From Phorcus lineatus (lineage: Eukaryota; Mollusca; Gastropoda; Trochida; Trochidae): a DNA stretch of 64,000 nt. Under the pieces are notes generated by a model. The model saw nothing but the letters and a program-made list of their open reading frames with translations, was not told the origin of the DNA and did no database searches. The stretch is taken from contig OV121084.1 of assembly GCA_921293015.1 (NCBI GenBank), positions 22,696,960 through 22,760,959 of the forward strand, in the 5' to 3' direction. How positions within the stretch are numbered: position 1 is the first letter of the stretch; every line of letters begins with the position of its first letter. Of the stretch, positions 20,770 through 32,314 are shown one piece after another. Both the position numbers and the translations under genes were made by a program.

Positions 20770-23335
20770 GTTTTGACGATCGAACTTGACGAATTAGAAA
20801 CTCTTGAGCACAAAGGAAAAAAATTAGAAGAAATTGAAAAAGTCAATTCCGAATTGGAGCAAATTAGCAAAATCAAGGCTAGGGGGTGTTTTATAAGATG
20901 AACATTCTAAAATTAGTGACGATTTGGCAGAAATTATGGAAGGAGAACTTACCTATGATGAAGTCCTCAATGCCTTAAAACGTATGAAAAACAATAAAAG
21001 CCCTGGCCAAGATGGTTTTACCGCAGAATTTTTTTAATTCTTTAGGCGTGATCTAAATAAATACCTTATCAAATTTTGCTTACAGAAATAACGCCCTCTC
21101 AGTTACGCAAGTGCAAGGAATTATTACATGTATTCCAAAAGAGGATAAGCCAAAGAAATTTCTTAAAAATTGGAGACCAATATTATTATTCAATATTACC
21201 TACAAACTTGCTTCTTCAGCTATAGCTCAGAGGATAAAACCTACTCTCGATTCGTTTATTAGCGAAGAACAGAAGGGTTTTATTAAGGGTAGATATATGG
21301 GAGAAGTAACAAGACGAGTGTATGATGTTATGGAATATGTTGATACTTACCAAATACCTGGTCTGTTAATGCTTATAGATTTCGAAAAAGCTTTTGATTC
21401 TCTGGATTGGGGTTTTATTCAAAATGCTTTAACCTACTTTAATTTTGGTCCATCAGTCCATAAATGGATTAGAATACTGTACAAAAACTCTGAATCATGT
21501 GTATTAGTCAACGGTTTCGCAAGTTCCTTTTTCAAGCTTAGTCGGGGCTGTCGCCAAAGGGACCCAATTTCACCATATATTTTTATCATATGTACCGAAA
21601 TATTAACCAGATTGATTAAGGGTAATAAACTTATCAAGGGGATAAAGATTGGTACCATTGAACATCTGCTAGCTCAGTTTGCAGACGACACATCTATGGT
21701 GCTGGATGGCACAAAAACTTGTCTACAAGCAGTTATAAACACTCTGAACCTGTTTGAACGTTTTTCAGGACTACGAGTAAATAATGATAAAACAAAGTTG
21801 ATTTGGATTGGTTCGAAAAAATGCTGTCGAATGAAACTTTTACAGGACAGTAAAATGGATTGTACTGAAACTTTTAAACTATTGGGTATAAAATTTGACA
21901 CTGATCTTGAAAATATGGTTGATCTTAATTACAATGATAGATTTAAAGAAATAGAAAATTTGACGCATCTCTGGAAAAGTAGAATCCTGACACCATTAGG
22001 ACGTAATACAGTATTGAAATCACTACTCTTGCCAAAATTGAATCATTTGTTTTCTACTTTCCCAGCACCATCTGAAGATATAATACAATCCTTTCAAACT
22101 AACTGTTTTAGATTTATTTGGAACGAAAAGCCAGATAAGATTAAAAGAGACCGAGTAACAAGTAATATTCCAGATGGAGGTTTTAAGGTTCCAATTATAA
22201 AAGATATCATTGCTTCACAAAAAATTTCCTGGCTTCGCCGTATACAACTATCAGATACTGCCTTTAAAACATTTCTTATTGAAGCGAAGATTGTTCCACC
22301 AACTTTTTTGTAAAAAGATGCAAAATATATCAAAGATAATATTATAGATACCATTAGAAACCCTTCCTGGCGGGAGGTATTATCATGTTGGAGTACCTTC
22401 TTGGATAAATATAAGAAAACACGAAGGGATGCCTATTTCCAATTCTTATGGTATAATGAAAATTTACAGGTTGATAATAAATACATTTACAATAGGAAGT
22501 GGGAAGAAGCGGGAATAAGATATATTAATGATTTGGTAGACAATGAAGGCAAACTCCTCTTTCACAAACAATTTAAGAATATATATAATATTTCCTGTAA
22601 CTTTTTAATGTACTACGGTGTGTATAAAGCCGTAGATGCGTATTTAAAAACTCTAGAATCGGATGAAAATACCCCTTTGATGTCCCCAATACTCCCTTTC
22701 AACCACTCCTTACTCATTAATAACAAAAAGTGTTTATAATATTATTAAAATGTTTTATTACTATCAAAGTTTCGGAGGACATCGGCCAACCAGCTATGGG
22801 AAACTGATATCAATGATTTCACTGATCAAGAATGGAGAAATATAAATGAAATTCCCTTTTGAGCTACTGATAGTGTGACAATTACGTTGGATTCAGTATA
22901 GAATCATTAACCAAATCCTGCCTTTTAGTAAATATCTCTTTAAGATAGGCTATAAGAATTCTCCTTTATGTACAAGCTGTTACGACTCTGATGCTGACAT
23001 ATGTCATGTATTATGGAATTGTGAACATGCTCATTCTCTCTGGAATGAAGTTGAAAACTGGATAACTACGCAGGCGGAAAAAAATATCTCCTTCACAAAG
23101 AGAAATGTTCTTCTAGGTTTTCTTTCAAAAAGTAATGATCCATTAAATGCAATATGTCTTGTCATTAAAGATGCTATTTTCAGAAGTTACCTCAATAAGA
23201 GGACATTATCAGTTACGCATATTCAGAGAGAGTTGCCAATTACTATAATGTAACAAAAACGATAGCCTTCTCAAATTGTAACCCTAACAAATTTGTAAAA
23301 TTCTGTCATAACTTGTTCACAGACACAAACAGCGC
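20770..23335 (+). pseudogene. L1/Tx1-like non-LTR retrotransposon, 5'-truncated and frame-broken
   Basis: Sequence before 21100 carries LTYDEVLNALKRMKNNKSPG and QDGFTAEFF, the start of the RT domain, in broken frames. The long frame 21111-22313 (400 codons) has NWRPILLFNITYKLASSAIA, LIDFEKAFDSLDW (residues 88-100), GCRQRDPISPYIF and FADDTSMVLDG (190-200). The usual RQGDP block is changed to RQRDP. Downstream pieces at 22401-22739 and 22880-23240 (WIQYRIINQILPFSKYLF, CTSCYDSD...CHVLWNCEHA) form the thumb and C-terminal cysteine/histidine knuckle. There is no endonuclease domain in the window. Stops at about 21030, 22314, 22740 and later show it is dead. It is inserted in the piggyBac copy. Confidence 0.85.
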
Positions 23336-23339
23336 ACTA

Positions 23340-25443
23340 TTGTGATTCGGCCCAATACAAATTGGTACAATGATGATATCCGAGAGAAAAAGCACTTGGC
23401 ATGGAATGCGGAGAAAACCAGGCGGAAATCCAAACTCGAAATCCATCGTCAAATGTATAGATACGCAAGAAACGCTGTTAACACAGCTTTAAAACAAGCG
23501 AAGCAGGAATATGTGTCTGACAACATTGACAAGAACAAACACAACTTCAAAGAACTTTTCAAGCTAATAAATAGCCTTCTCAAGAGACCTGCCCAAACCA
23601 ACCTACCTGAATACGACGACCCTAAAACTCTTGCTAATGACATCGCCTCTTTTTTCACAAACAAAATCGAGACCATAAGACAGTCACTTGAGTGGGACCA
23701 AAGTGAAGAAGAGCACTACACTACAGTTGAAGTATTCTGTGGAGAAAATCTGTCTTCATTCACTCCTCTAAACACGGACCAGTTGATGAAGATTGTACAA
23801 AATGCATCATCCAAGTCCTCAGGACTTGACCCTGTACCAACCTGGTTACTCAAAAGGATTCTATCCGCGGTCATTCTTCCAATGCTGGATATTATCAACA
23901 GCTCACTGTCGACTGCTGTAGTTCCTTGTATGTTTAAAAAGGCTCAAGTTACCCCAGTTCTCAAGAAAGTTAACTCAGATGTCAACAACTTGAAAAATTT
24001 CCGCCCCATTTCTAACTTGTCTTTCACTTCCAAAATCCTTGAGAAGATAGTGGCAGAGCAGCTTAAGGAACATCTACACAAGAACCATCTAGCGGAATCT
24101 TTTCAGTCAGCCTACAAGAAAAGCCATAGTATGGAGACCGCTCTCCTGCATGTCCAAAATGACATTCTAGTCGCCATGGACAGCAAGAAGATCACCTTAT
24201 TGGTCCTGCTCGACCAATCGGCGGCCTTCGATACAATAGACCACAAAATCCTACTCAAAAGACTGAAAAGCAGAATTAGCGTCACTGGATCAGCCCTTTC
24301 CTGGATGGAATCCTATCTCTCCGGATGCACCCAAACTGTCAATGTCCTTGACACCTGTTCCGACGACTTCCCTCTCAGCTATGGTGTACCTCAAGGCTCA
24401 GTCCTAGGACCCCTTTTGTTCACCATCTATATTCTACCCATCGGCGACATCATCTGTAGACACAATTTGAACTTTCACCTATATGCAGATGATAACCAAC
24501 TCTATGTCTCAGTAACCTTTTCCAACATATCATCTGGTCTACTATGCCTCCAAGATTGTGTCCAGGACATAAGAAAGTGGTTGACATCAAACTACCTAAA
24601 GCTCAATGCGGACAAAACCGAATTCTTAACATTCGGATCCAAGCAGCAGCTCAAGAAACTCTCCACCTTGACAGCAATGAAGTGACTGCAACAGAGAAAG
24701 CCAGAAACTTAGGAGTGATTTTTTATTCAACTTTGACCTTGACTCCCCACTTAACAGCAATCAGCAAGTCATGCTTTTATTCCATCTACAACATCAGCAA
24801 AATTCGCCACTTGTTCGATCTCAATACAACGAAGCTCTTGAAGCAGGGTCTAGTTACTTCTAAACTAGATTATTGCAACTCGCTCTACGCCAACTTGCCC
24901 CAGAATTCCATCAAGAAACTCCAGAAAATCCAAAACTCAGCTGCTAGATGCATTACTAAAATCCCCAAAACAAGTCACATCACTCCAGTCCTCAGATCTC
25001 TTCACTGGCTCCCCGTCCCAGAGCGGATCACCTTTAAACTTGCAACAATAGCTCACTCCTGTATCCATGACAGTTGCTTTCCAATCTACCTCCGTGACAT
25101 TATCCCGCTGTACATACCCAGTCACAGTCTACGTTCCTCCGACGAAATCCTCTTATGCCAGCAACGTTCTAAAACAGCCATGGGAGAAAGGGCATTCTCT
25201 AGATGTGCACCTGCCATATGGAACTCACTCCCACATCACATCCGGCAAACAGAACCAAAAGAGACCTTCAAGAGAATATTAAAAACTTTCCTGTTCACCA
25301 AATCTCACACCTAACTGTTCCAGTTTCCTCATTAATCAGGACTTTGTAAATAGTGTACATATCTGCTAGCGCCAGTGAGCAACCTCCTGGATGGATACGA
25401 GGCGCTATATGAATTAATTATTATTATTATTATTATTATTATT
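23340..25443 (+). mobile_element. CR1/L2-type LINE, 5'-truncated, with ATT-rich tail
   Basis: Begins inside the linker between endonuclease and RT (VIRPNTNWYNDDIREKKHLA). It contains the whole RT domain and ends with GGCGCTATATGAATTAATTA and a run of ATT units (about 25417-25443). Short microsatellite tails of this sort are typical of CR1/L2 elements. It directly adjoins the L1-like relic, so one inserted next to or into the other. Confidence 0.85.
23342..25314 (+). pseudogene. CR1/L2 reverse transcriptase with one frameshift
   Basis: The first frame (23342-24685) has FRPISNLSFTSKILEKIVAE, LLDQSAAFDTIDH (residues 289-301), YGVPQGSVLGPLLF and the catalytic YADDNQLY (381-388), ending near LNADKTEFLTFGSKQQ. 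Frame two (from about 24650) continues TLHLDSNEVTATEKARNLGV and the conserved tail LDYCNSLYANLP, RSLHWLPVPERI and APAIWNSLPHHIR to a stop at 25314. Both frames align without a gap, so a single indel near 24645-24660 is the only obvious lesson of decay inside the RT. Non-LTR RTs of this group copy RNA at a nicked target; the endonuclease half is missing here. Confidence 0.85.
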
Positions 25444-27220
25444 AGACCATTCCTAATCAACTGTGCTGTTCATGTTTAGTGACAATGCTAAAATGTTCAA
25501 AGGAAATGATTTGTTGCGAATGTTTTATAAGATTTGCTGTACTTAAAAAAAGTGGAATAATAAACAAAAAACCAGCTTTATCCCCGTTGAAAAATTCACT
25601 CACACATAATAGAAATTGTCTTTATTTCCAACTTTATATTAAATCACGTAATTTGCTTGGTATCAAGGCAATTAATTCTTCTTTAGGAAGATATAAAACA
25701 TAAAAATCTATTGACCTAGGATAAAGAGGTATAACCAACACAAGGACTTTGATTATCGCCTTATCACAACATTTGTTGCATCATTTCCACATGTTTTGTT
25801 TTGTTGGGAATATGTGCAAATTATACATGGGAATGAAGATATTTATTTCCTCTTTATGATGATATTAATATATAAAGATGCACCACTTGGTTTTGAATAT
25901 ATATAGTGTGCAAAGATGGTACCCACAGGTATTTGAGAAAACATTTTTTATAATTGCCACATTACTATACGCTCCTTTGTTGTCTAATTCTCATTTGAAT
26001 ATTTTATATAGAATTGAAGACTATCATTTCCTGTTTATTGTAACATAAAAATGTTTATAATGTGCTCTGCTGTTTAACAAAAAGGAAGTGTAAAAGAAAG
26101 GTATGAGATTTGAATAGAGAAGTTGCCTATTTGTGCAATGCTTGCTATGTCTTACCAATTTTCGTACACATAGCAATTTTATATGGGAATGAAGATCATC
26201 CTTTTTTCTTCATAGTGATATATAAAATTTCAAAATATGCCAAGGAGTTTATGTGATGTAAAAAACTGAAGAATAAACAAAAGTCATCTTCTGGCAGCAC
26301 TTACTCTATCTTTATTTTATGTAGCGCATATGGTAGTTTTATATCAAATCAAAGACAATTATTCCCTCTTTATCACGATATAATCAATTTCAAAATGCGC
26401 TAAGCTGTTGAAAAGATATGAGCGAAAGAAAGCTACATGTCAAAATCGCTGTACAGTTCACGATTCGAATAGAAGAATTGGTTTTTAGTGCAACGCTTGC
26501 TGAGTCTTTATATATTTTAGCGCATGTACAAATTGGAATTAAAGGCAATCTTTTTCTCTTTCTTGTGTTATAAAAAATGTCAAAATACGTTAAGCACATG
26601 ATGAGAAATATGGTGTGAAAAAAGGCATAAATCTAAAAATATATGAAAATCACCCTTTTTACGGCACATGCTGTATCTTAAGTTTTGGTAGCGCATATTT
26701 TAATTTATATGAAATTGAAGACAATTTTCTTGTCTTTCAAATTATCCCACCTGTATTGAAATCCGCCAAAGGGTTTAGATCATAGGGTGTGCAAAAGCAA
26801 GGTGTGCTTTTGTTTTGAGTGCGCACTCCTGAGCAAACAATAATGTGCGCGGCCCAATAAGCATTTGCGAGAGGGGAGCAAGAACTCGCAGGGCTATAGC
26901 AGGTACAACAGGTAGTTGGGGAAAATTGAGCGTTTGTTATGCATATTTTCGATACGATAAACATAACCAATATCTAAAAAAAACTTTCACAAAATATGCC
27001 CCCCATTCTTTAGAACAAAACAAAAACAATCGGCGTCTTAGTGAAAGCCGGATCATAAAAACAAGCGTTGAACTGACATAACTGGCGTGCAATTTTTTTC
27101 TAGGTTTCGCTACACTGTACATTTGCGTTACTTAGTAAAAGCGTGAAATTTTAAGCGCGGCTTCGCTAACAGCATAGTTTAAATTCAACCCAGGCAATTC
27201 CGTAAACCTCGGCTTGAGGG
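25444..27220. repeat. Right subterminal array and end of the second piggyBac copy
   Basis: Diverged array units with cores such as GTGCAAATTATACATGGGAA (near 25815) and GCGCATGTACAAATT (near 26520). The conserved end region follows (AACAAGCGTTGAACTGAC near 27060). The final GAGGG precedes TTAA. Units match 14600-16200 and 9500-10800. Confidence 0.7.
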
Positions 27221-27224
27221 TTAA

Positions 27225-28002
27225 ATATAATTAATGCTAGCCCGTAATATTAGTTTAGTTAAATGTTAAGATGCTGTACAATAAAAGGTGAGCATCTAAG
27301 AATTCTAAAGGAAATTCCCTACAACAATACCTCTAGCCCTGCTGGTATTGGAGTAAGTCATAATATCCCATGAAAATTCAAACAAACCTGCACAGGTTTC
27401 TGATTCTTCTAAGGGGATCCTCCTTGGGGTACTACTGCATAAAATCTGTTTATTTTTGCTATATGACAGGTTGTGACTATATTTGGATTAAAAAAATATA
27501 CAAAAAACCACCTAAAACGTGTTTTCTCATATATCACCACCCTAACAGAGCCCCAAACCTTAGCGGTTGCCATAGCACCAAGGGCTGTAACTCTTTTCTC
27601 ATCACTTATCAATCTAGCATAGTAGACAGAATAAGGGGAGGTGGGTGGCCGTACCCCAAGGAGGTTCCCCTTCAAAGAATCAGAAACCTCTGCAGGTTTG
27701 TTCGATTCTTTTTCAGGAAGGGATCCTCTTTGGGGTACTATTGCATAAAAGAGACTCCCAGAGAATATTCCCTGGCAGTGGCATTCTGTCTGCAGCATAA
27801 AAACCCTTACAAAGGAAGAAGTGTAAATACACTCACCAGGTCACGTGACTCTATATGCCGTAGGAACTGCTTCCGGGCGCTGACCCTGGGAACTTACAAA
27901 TACTGGCTAAGAAAGCCTGCTTGTAACATTTAGCCGAAAACACCCTCCCCCTCCTCTTTTTTGAAAGAAGGAACTAGGGAACTTCTTTTAAGCTAACTAA
28001 AA
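27225..28002. repeat. Spacer with a thrice-used GGGGTAC motif
   Basis: The phrase GGATCCTCCTTGGGGTACTA plus CTGCATAAAA near 27415 recurs as GGATCCTCTTTGGGGTACTA plus TTGCATAAAA near 27721. An inverted copy (GTACCCCAAGGAGGTTCCCC) is near 27652. The inverted and second direct copies flank AGAATCAGAAACC/GGTTTG..GATTCT and can form a stem over about 27652-27740. Open frames cross the region on both strands, but I recognise no domain. This could be a degenerate retroelement terminus. Confidence 0.45.
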
Positions 28003-28030
28003 TACAGTACAGCAATAAAGAAACATACCC

Positions 28031-28179
28031 CGTATCTAGAAACACACTAGAAACACACTAGATACGCGCTAGATACGCACTAGAAACTTTCTAGAACGTA
28101 TCTAGAAACTTTCTAGAACGTAACTAGAAACTTTCTAGAACGTATCTAGAAACTTTCTAGAAATTTCTAGAAATTTCGA
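28031..28179. repeat. Left terminal array of CTAGAAA / TTCTAGAA motifs
   Basis: Alternating phrases CTAGAAACTTT, CTAGAACGTAT and CTAGAAACACA with a period near 10-11 bp, or about 22 bp for pairs. Five perfect TTCTAGAA octamers are present. TTCnnGAA is the two-module core of a heat shock element, so repeated TTCTAGAA could bind heat shock factor; this is inference from motif shape. Confidence 0.85.
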
Positions 28180-28355
28180 GTTTTCACTCTTTTCAAAATA
28201 TTCAAAGATTATAACCTGATTCAAAACCCTCATGTTTACTTTGCCTGTTGTGAAATTTTGAACAAGATTGCATCAATAGGAAGAGAGATAATTAATATTG
28301 AACTTTAAATCTTCCTCGTTTTAACGCGCCTTTTACCGCTGCACATGGGGCAGTC

Positions 28356-28363
28356 TATATATA
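28356..28363 (+). promoter_or_regulatory. TATA-like box inside the left end of the 16-kb element
   Basis: TATATATA at 28356-28363 is followed about 30 bp later by CCTCAGTG, an initiator-like sequence, and by an ATG at 28422 whose 26-codon frame (MFRRMLFVFVVVTIKHLYVL) soon ends. The geometry fits a core promoter, but AT-rich sequence makes chance matches likely. Confidence 0.3.
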
Positions 28364-28846
28364 GCGCACGTCGTATATTAGCACCTCAGTGATCGGGGCT
28401 AATTAGATCGCTCGTCTTCAAGATGTTCCGACGCATGCTGTTTGTTTTTGTTGTCGTTACAATAAAACACTTATATGTACTATATAACTTTGCAATAAAA
28501 CATTAATAAAAGAAGTAATTATAGTTGAGATAACTTATATACATTGCGATTGCCTTTTTAGAACGTTGCGAGCTTATGAAGGAAGAGGCATTGGGGACAT
28601 GTGTAATCTGTCACTACATGAATTATACTATGGTTTTATACATATTTTATTTCATTATATAAATGTCGCTTCTTAACACTTAAACTTTTACATAAAAAGT
28701 GACGTACATATGGACGAATGAATACATACATACAGTAAACAGGACACTATAGATGCATGATTATGTTGGACACTTTTCAATGAAACAATAAAGATTTACA
28801 AACTTATTTCATACCGCTAATAACTACATAACTACATGTTGTTTGA

Positions 28847-29128
28847 TTATTTCAGCAAGGCAGGGCACATAGGAAAACGTTTGTTGAATTCCGAAAATCT
28901 TTTTGATAAAGTGATAAAATTATTTACAGATTTCAATAGTCCTTGGTTAGCCTCTTGTGATGAGCCCGGGTGACCAAATAGAATTGACGACAGATTAAAC
29001 CCTTTTTGAAAGAAATATGCCTTTAGTCTTATGTCATCAACATTTGGACAGGTGATGAAGAAATGTAAGGCGTTTTCAAAGTGATAGCCACTGTCACATA
29101 TAAATTTAGTATAATCCATTAAGATCAC
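28847..29128 (-). pseudogene. C-terminal fragment of a non-LTR retrotransposon ORF2
   Basis: Minus-strand frame with ENALHFFITCPNVDDIRLKA and FFQKGFNLSSILFGHPGSS, then NFITLSKRF and a stop. The pattern C..(G)..E...HFF..CP....R followed by a hydrophobic LFG segment is the cysteine/histidine C-terminus of many invertebrate LINE proteins. Nothing upstream of it survives. A related fragment lies in opposite orientation at 30855-31017. Confidence 0.6.
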
Positions 29129-30854
29129 TACACCTAAGTCGAATATGAAAAGATTACATTATGATAGAGAATCCTAGTTGTGATTACTTCTATGCAATCC
29201 TCAAAAAGTCCTAAAGCCTGAAGAAAACTGCTTAACATATGATGTTTTTATCATTCAATACTAAAAGGAAAATGCCTACGCTAACCAACTTAAAAATGCG
29301 AGGTTTTGTAAAAGAAGCATGAAATGCAAGTGTGCCTACAGAAATCGGTTTTCATGTAATGCGCGAAGTAGAACAATCGTTCCGCAATATAACATTATCA
29401 CTTGATTGATAAACTTTTTGTTACCTATAGAAACGGCATAGGAATGGTGAACAAGCTTGTTAATATATCAAAACATCTCTCAAGACAATGTACTGCAAGT
29501 GGCCAAATTAAAATAGTGATTACGCTGAATTAATAATGTGTATGTTATGTTAACAACATAAAGGCATACATATATATACAAAGTTATCTTTAACATGTTT
29601 TAAAGACAGCTGTTATGAAAGGTCTGGTTCAGTGTTTCTTACAACATTGTGTATAAAATCGCATTTGAGTTAACTATTTATTAGTGAAATTTGAAGGGCA
29701 ATCTCATGATGATACAATCGAAGATTGATTTAAAGATTTTATTATTTCATTCCTATCGACAGGGGATTCACCTCGCGCGTCATGCGTTCCGATATGGGTT
29801 TCTGATCATCAACGGATAAGAATCAGAATGACTTAAAAATGATATTTACAAACCTGGCAGTGCCGGTTAACGTATTTACCACTCTTACAGAGAAAGGGGC
29901 ACCAACGTTCTGTGCCATCATTAATGATAGATTCACTTCAGTAAAAGTACAATAAATATTATCTCGTCCTAATGCTGGATTGACTTATCGTTATTTATGT
30001 TTTTCGTCAATTCAAAGTAGATGGATACATGCTTTTGACGTTTATAAGATAATGAAATTAAAATATATAGTTGGATTAAGATTGAACATAATGAAAACAG
30101 CATAATTTACATTTTGTCATAGATACGGTATCATATTCCACCTAGTTAATCAGACGCTATACCCTGCATGAACGAACCGGTTAAGCTTCATTCAACAATG
30201 ATGTTATCTAATTAATCAACCAGCCAGCGAGGCATACAGCAATAAAACACAGCTGTCTCGGAACAGGAAATGATAATAAATATATTATGTAAGAGATCGC
30301 CGACATACGTAGTTTATAGCACTTCAAGGAAGTTATATAGTACTTGGAAAGTCTGGTCAAAACAGTAACTGTAATCTCGCTCTTCTCCCGTGTCTTCAGT
30401 TGACGAGCTGGAATAAACATTGTCAATTCACTTCCTCTCTAAGTCTGTTTTATTTGTTTATGAGTGTATGAGGAGAACTTTTAGGTGCCCAGTTAAAAAA
30501 TAACATCTTCTCACAACCCGCTTACCGCTCGTTATTGAACTAAGCTTTTCCCAGTGTTTATATATTCCACCGATGTGCAATTCGATGGATCGCTAAACAG
30601 TATTTATGAACAAACTTATTAAAACCTGTCGGAACGTAGACATGTCTAAATTGACGACGTTCTTCAAAAGGAAGAATACTCCCGCGCCTGAATATCTATG
30701 AAACCTTCTACCTACAACACATAACAATAACGACAAACTCAGAGAAAATTCATCCGTTCGAACAGTAAAGTGTAGGACAGCGTTAAATGCAAGAAGGTTT
30801 TTCCTGACACAATAAAACTATGTAATTATTTAACTCCTGGCAATAAAATTGTTA
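29129..30854. other. Unannotated AT-rich part of the 16-kb element
   Basis: No reading frame above about 70 codons with recognisable content and no clear repeat. Nothing further can be supported. Confidence 0.4.
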
Positions 30855-31017
30855 ATTTAAATGAATTTGCTAGATTATCCACTCTAGGCCGCTGTGGTGA
30901 CTTGAACGCTGATAAGTTAAACAGACATATCATAGAGAGCCAGACCTGTTCCTGCATGTGGTCACCCAGTCGAAAACGCTGATCACTATTTCTTCACATG
31001 CCAAAAGTACATAGAAT
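30855..31017 (+). pseudogene. C-terminal LINE fragment, opposite orientation to 28847-29128
   Basis: Reads LGRCGDLNADKLNRHIIESQ, then TCSC. After a one-base shift it continues GHPVENADHYFFTCQKYIE before a stop. This is the same type of terminal C.C....E..HYFF.C motif as at 28847-29128. It is too short to classify beyond a non-LTR retrotransposon. Confidence 0.6.
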
Positions 31018-32233
31018 AAAGACAGAAATCATTCTTTTATCTGAAAGAATTTAGTATAAAAACAGTACTACGGGGATGTACATCGCTCTTATTACTAGAT
31101 TGTTGAATTCTATTTATCATACATAATGAAATATGATCGATTTGACATTTCATAATGACTGCCAAACAAGCGAAATGTTATTTATGCATAACCACTTTCT
31201 TTGAACCTATGATCGCAATAAGATACGTGTAACTATCACAAAATTATAAATATTCTTTCTCATATATAATTGCTTCGGAGTGGCCTTAAAATAAGCACCT
31301 TGGAGCTTGTTGGACAATCAATTCATGAATTGTACATTTTCATGAATATAAATGTTTCCAAAAAAAACAAGCATCTCATCTTCAACACAGTCGGTACAGT
31401 TTAAACACTCTCTCATTAAACGAGAAGATTTACATAACGCTAACGTTGTTTCAAGTTTTGTCGGTGCAACACAGCTTATGACCAAAACTAACGATCGTCG
31501 GTAACGCATTTTGGATACATATTTCAATGCTGTAGTCTTTCATGACTTTGTTTAGGCACAATTTATTAACTCCCCTGCCACTCACGCTGACACCCTCTTA
31601 TATCCCCCACACCGTTATATACAACACCATTTGACGCTGGATACACTGAACGGAGTCTTGTCCGTCGTGGAACTACACGATTATAAGAGATTCCCAAAAT
31701 TATTCATTTGACGTATTTGTATATTAATAACCGTTTTAAAGATGTCGAAGGTATGAAAGTTCAACAACTGTTCATTCATCGTTCCAAGTAACTTTGTATG
31801 GTTTGATTTTGTAGAAAGACAAATAAACCGTGCGTTCATTAATTTTTATTTCTTTTTGCATAAAAGTAATGAAAATAGTAACCGTATATGTTTATTTCGA
31901 GGCGAGATATAACATTTATATCTATATATAACGAATTATATTACTTTGAATATGATAAATGTGTTTAAAACTGCAGCCTCTACCGTCCCATGGTAATAAA
32001 TATGTCCCCTGTCGTAGACCGAATTGCGTAACATGATTAGGTGCAGTCGTCTTCAGCAAAAGATGAGCATTCCCGTCTATGTCTGGATAGCCAGGGTGTG
32101 TATTGTAGAATACACTGTTAATTCAAACTGAAACCTTTGAAATTCCGACATATTCTTTCCAGGTTACTTCTCCGTAACACTTTCCTGTTCGGGAGATACG
32201 GTTCACTGAGTAAATTGCACGTAAAACAATAAT
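31018..32233. other. Unannotated AT-rich sequence
   Basis: No recognisable coding or repeat content. A minus-strand frame of 69 codons at 31318-31527 with LNCTDCVEDEM shows no family I know. Confidence 0.35.
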
Positions 32234-32277
32234 TAAGGATTCAGCAGAAATGCTGAATCCTTATTGTTATTGGCGTG

Positions 32278-32314
<37 letters not shown>

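Larger units (their letters stand above)
17373..27220 (-). mobile_element. Second piggyBac-family copy, split by two LINEs
   Basis: The left end reads CCCTTAAATTGCTGAATATT after TTAG (a mutated TTAA, 17369-17372). The right end reads CGGCTTGAGGG then TTAA (27221-27224). The left 400 bp, the transposase relic, the flanking non-coding parts and the right array all match the element at 3829-10961 in order and orientation. LINE sequence occupies about 20770-25443. Without it this copy would be about 5.2 kb. Confidence 0.8.

Noticed and set aside
24645..24690. Programmed frameshift in the CR1/L2 reverse transcriptase
   Set aside because: The break lies in the middle of a conserved domain where relatives have one frame, and no slippery heptamer in register is seen; a simple indel is enough.
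28031..28179. Restriction-site-like or telomere-like simple repeat
   Set aside because: Units vary in a structured way, and an inverted partner array with shared flanks exists at 43988-44134, which favours a transposon end.
30855..31017. A zinc-knuckle host gene
   Set aside because: The C.C...E..HYFF.C pattern is the usual LINE ORF2 C-terminus and a matching fragment lies nearby in opposite orientation.
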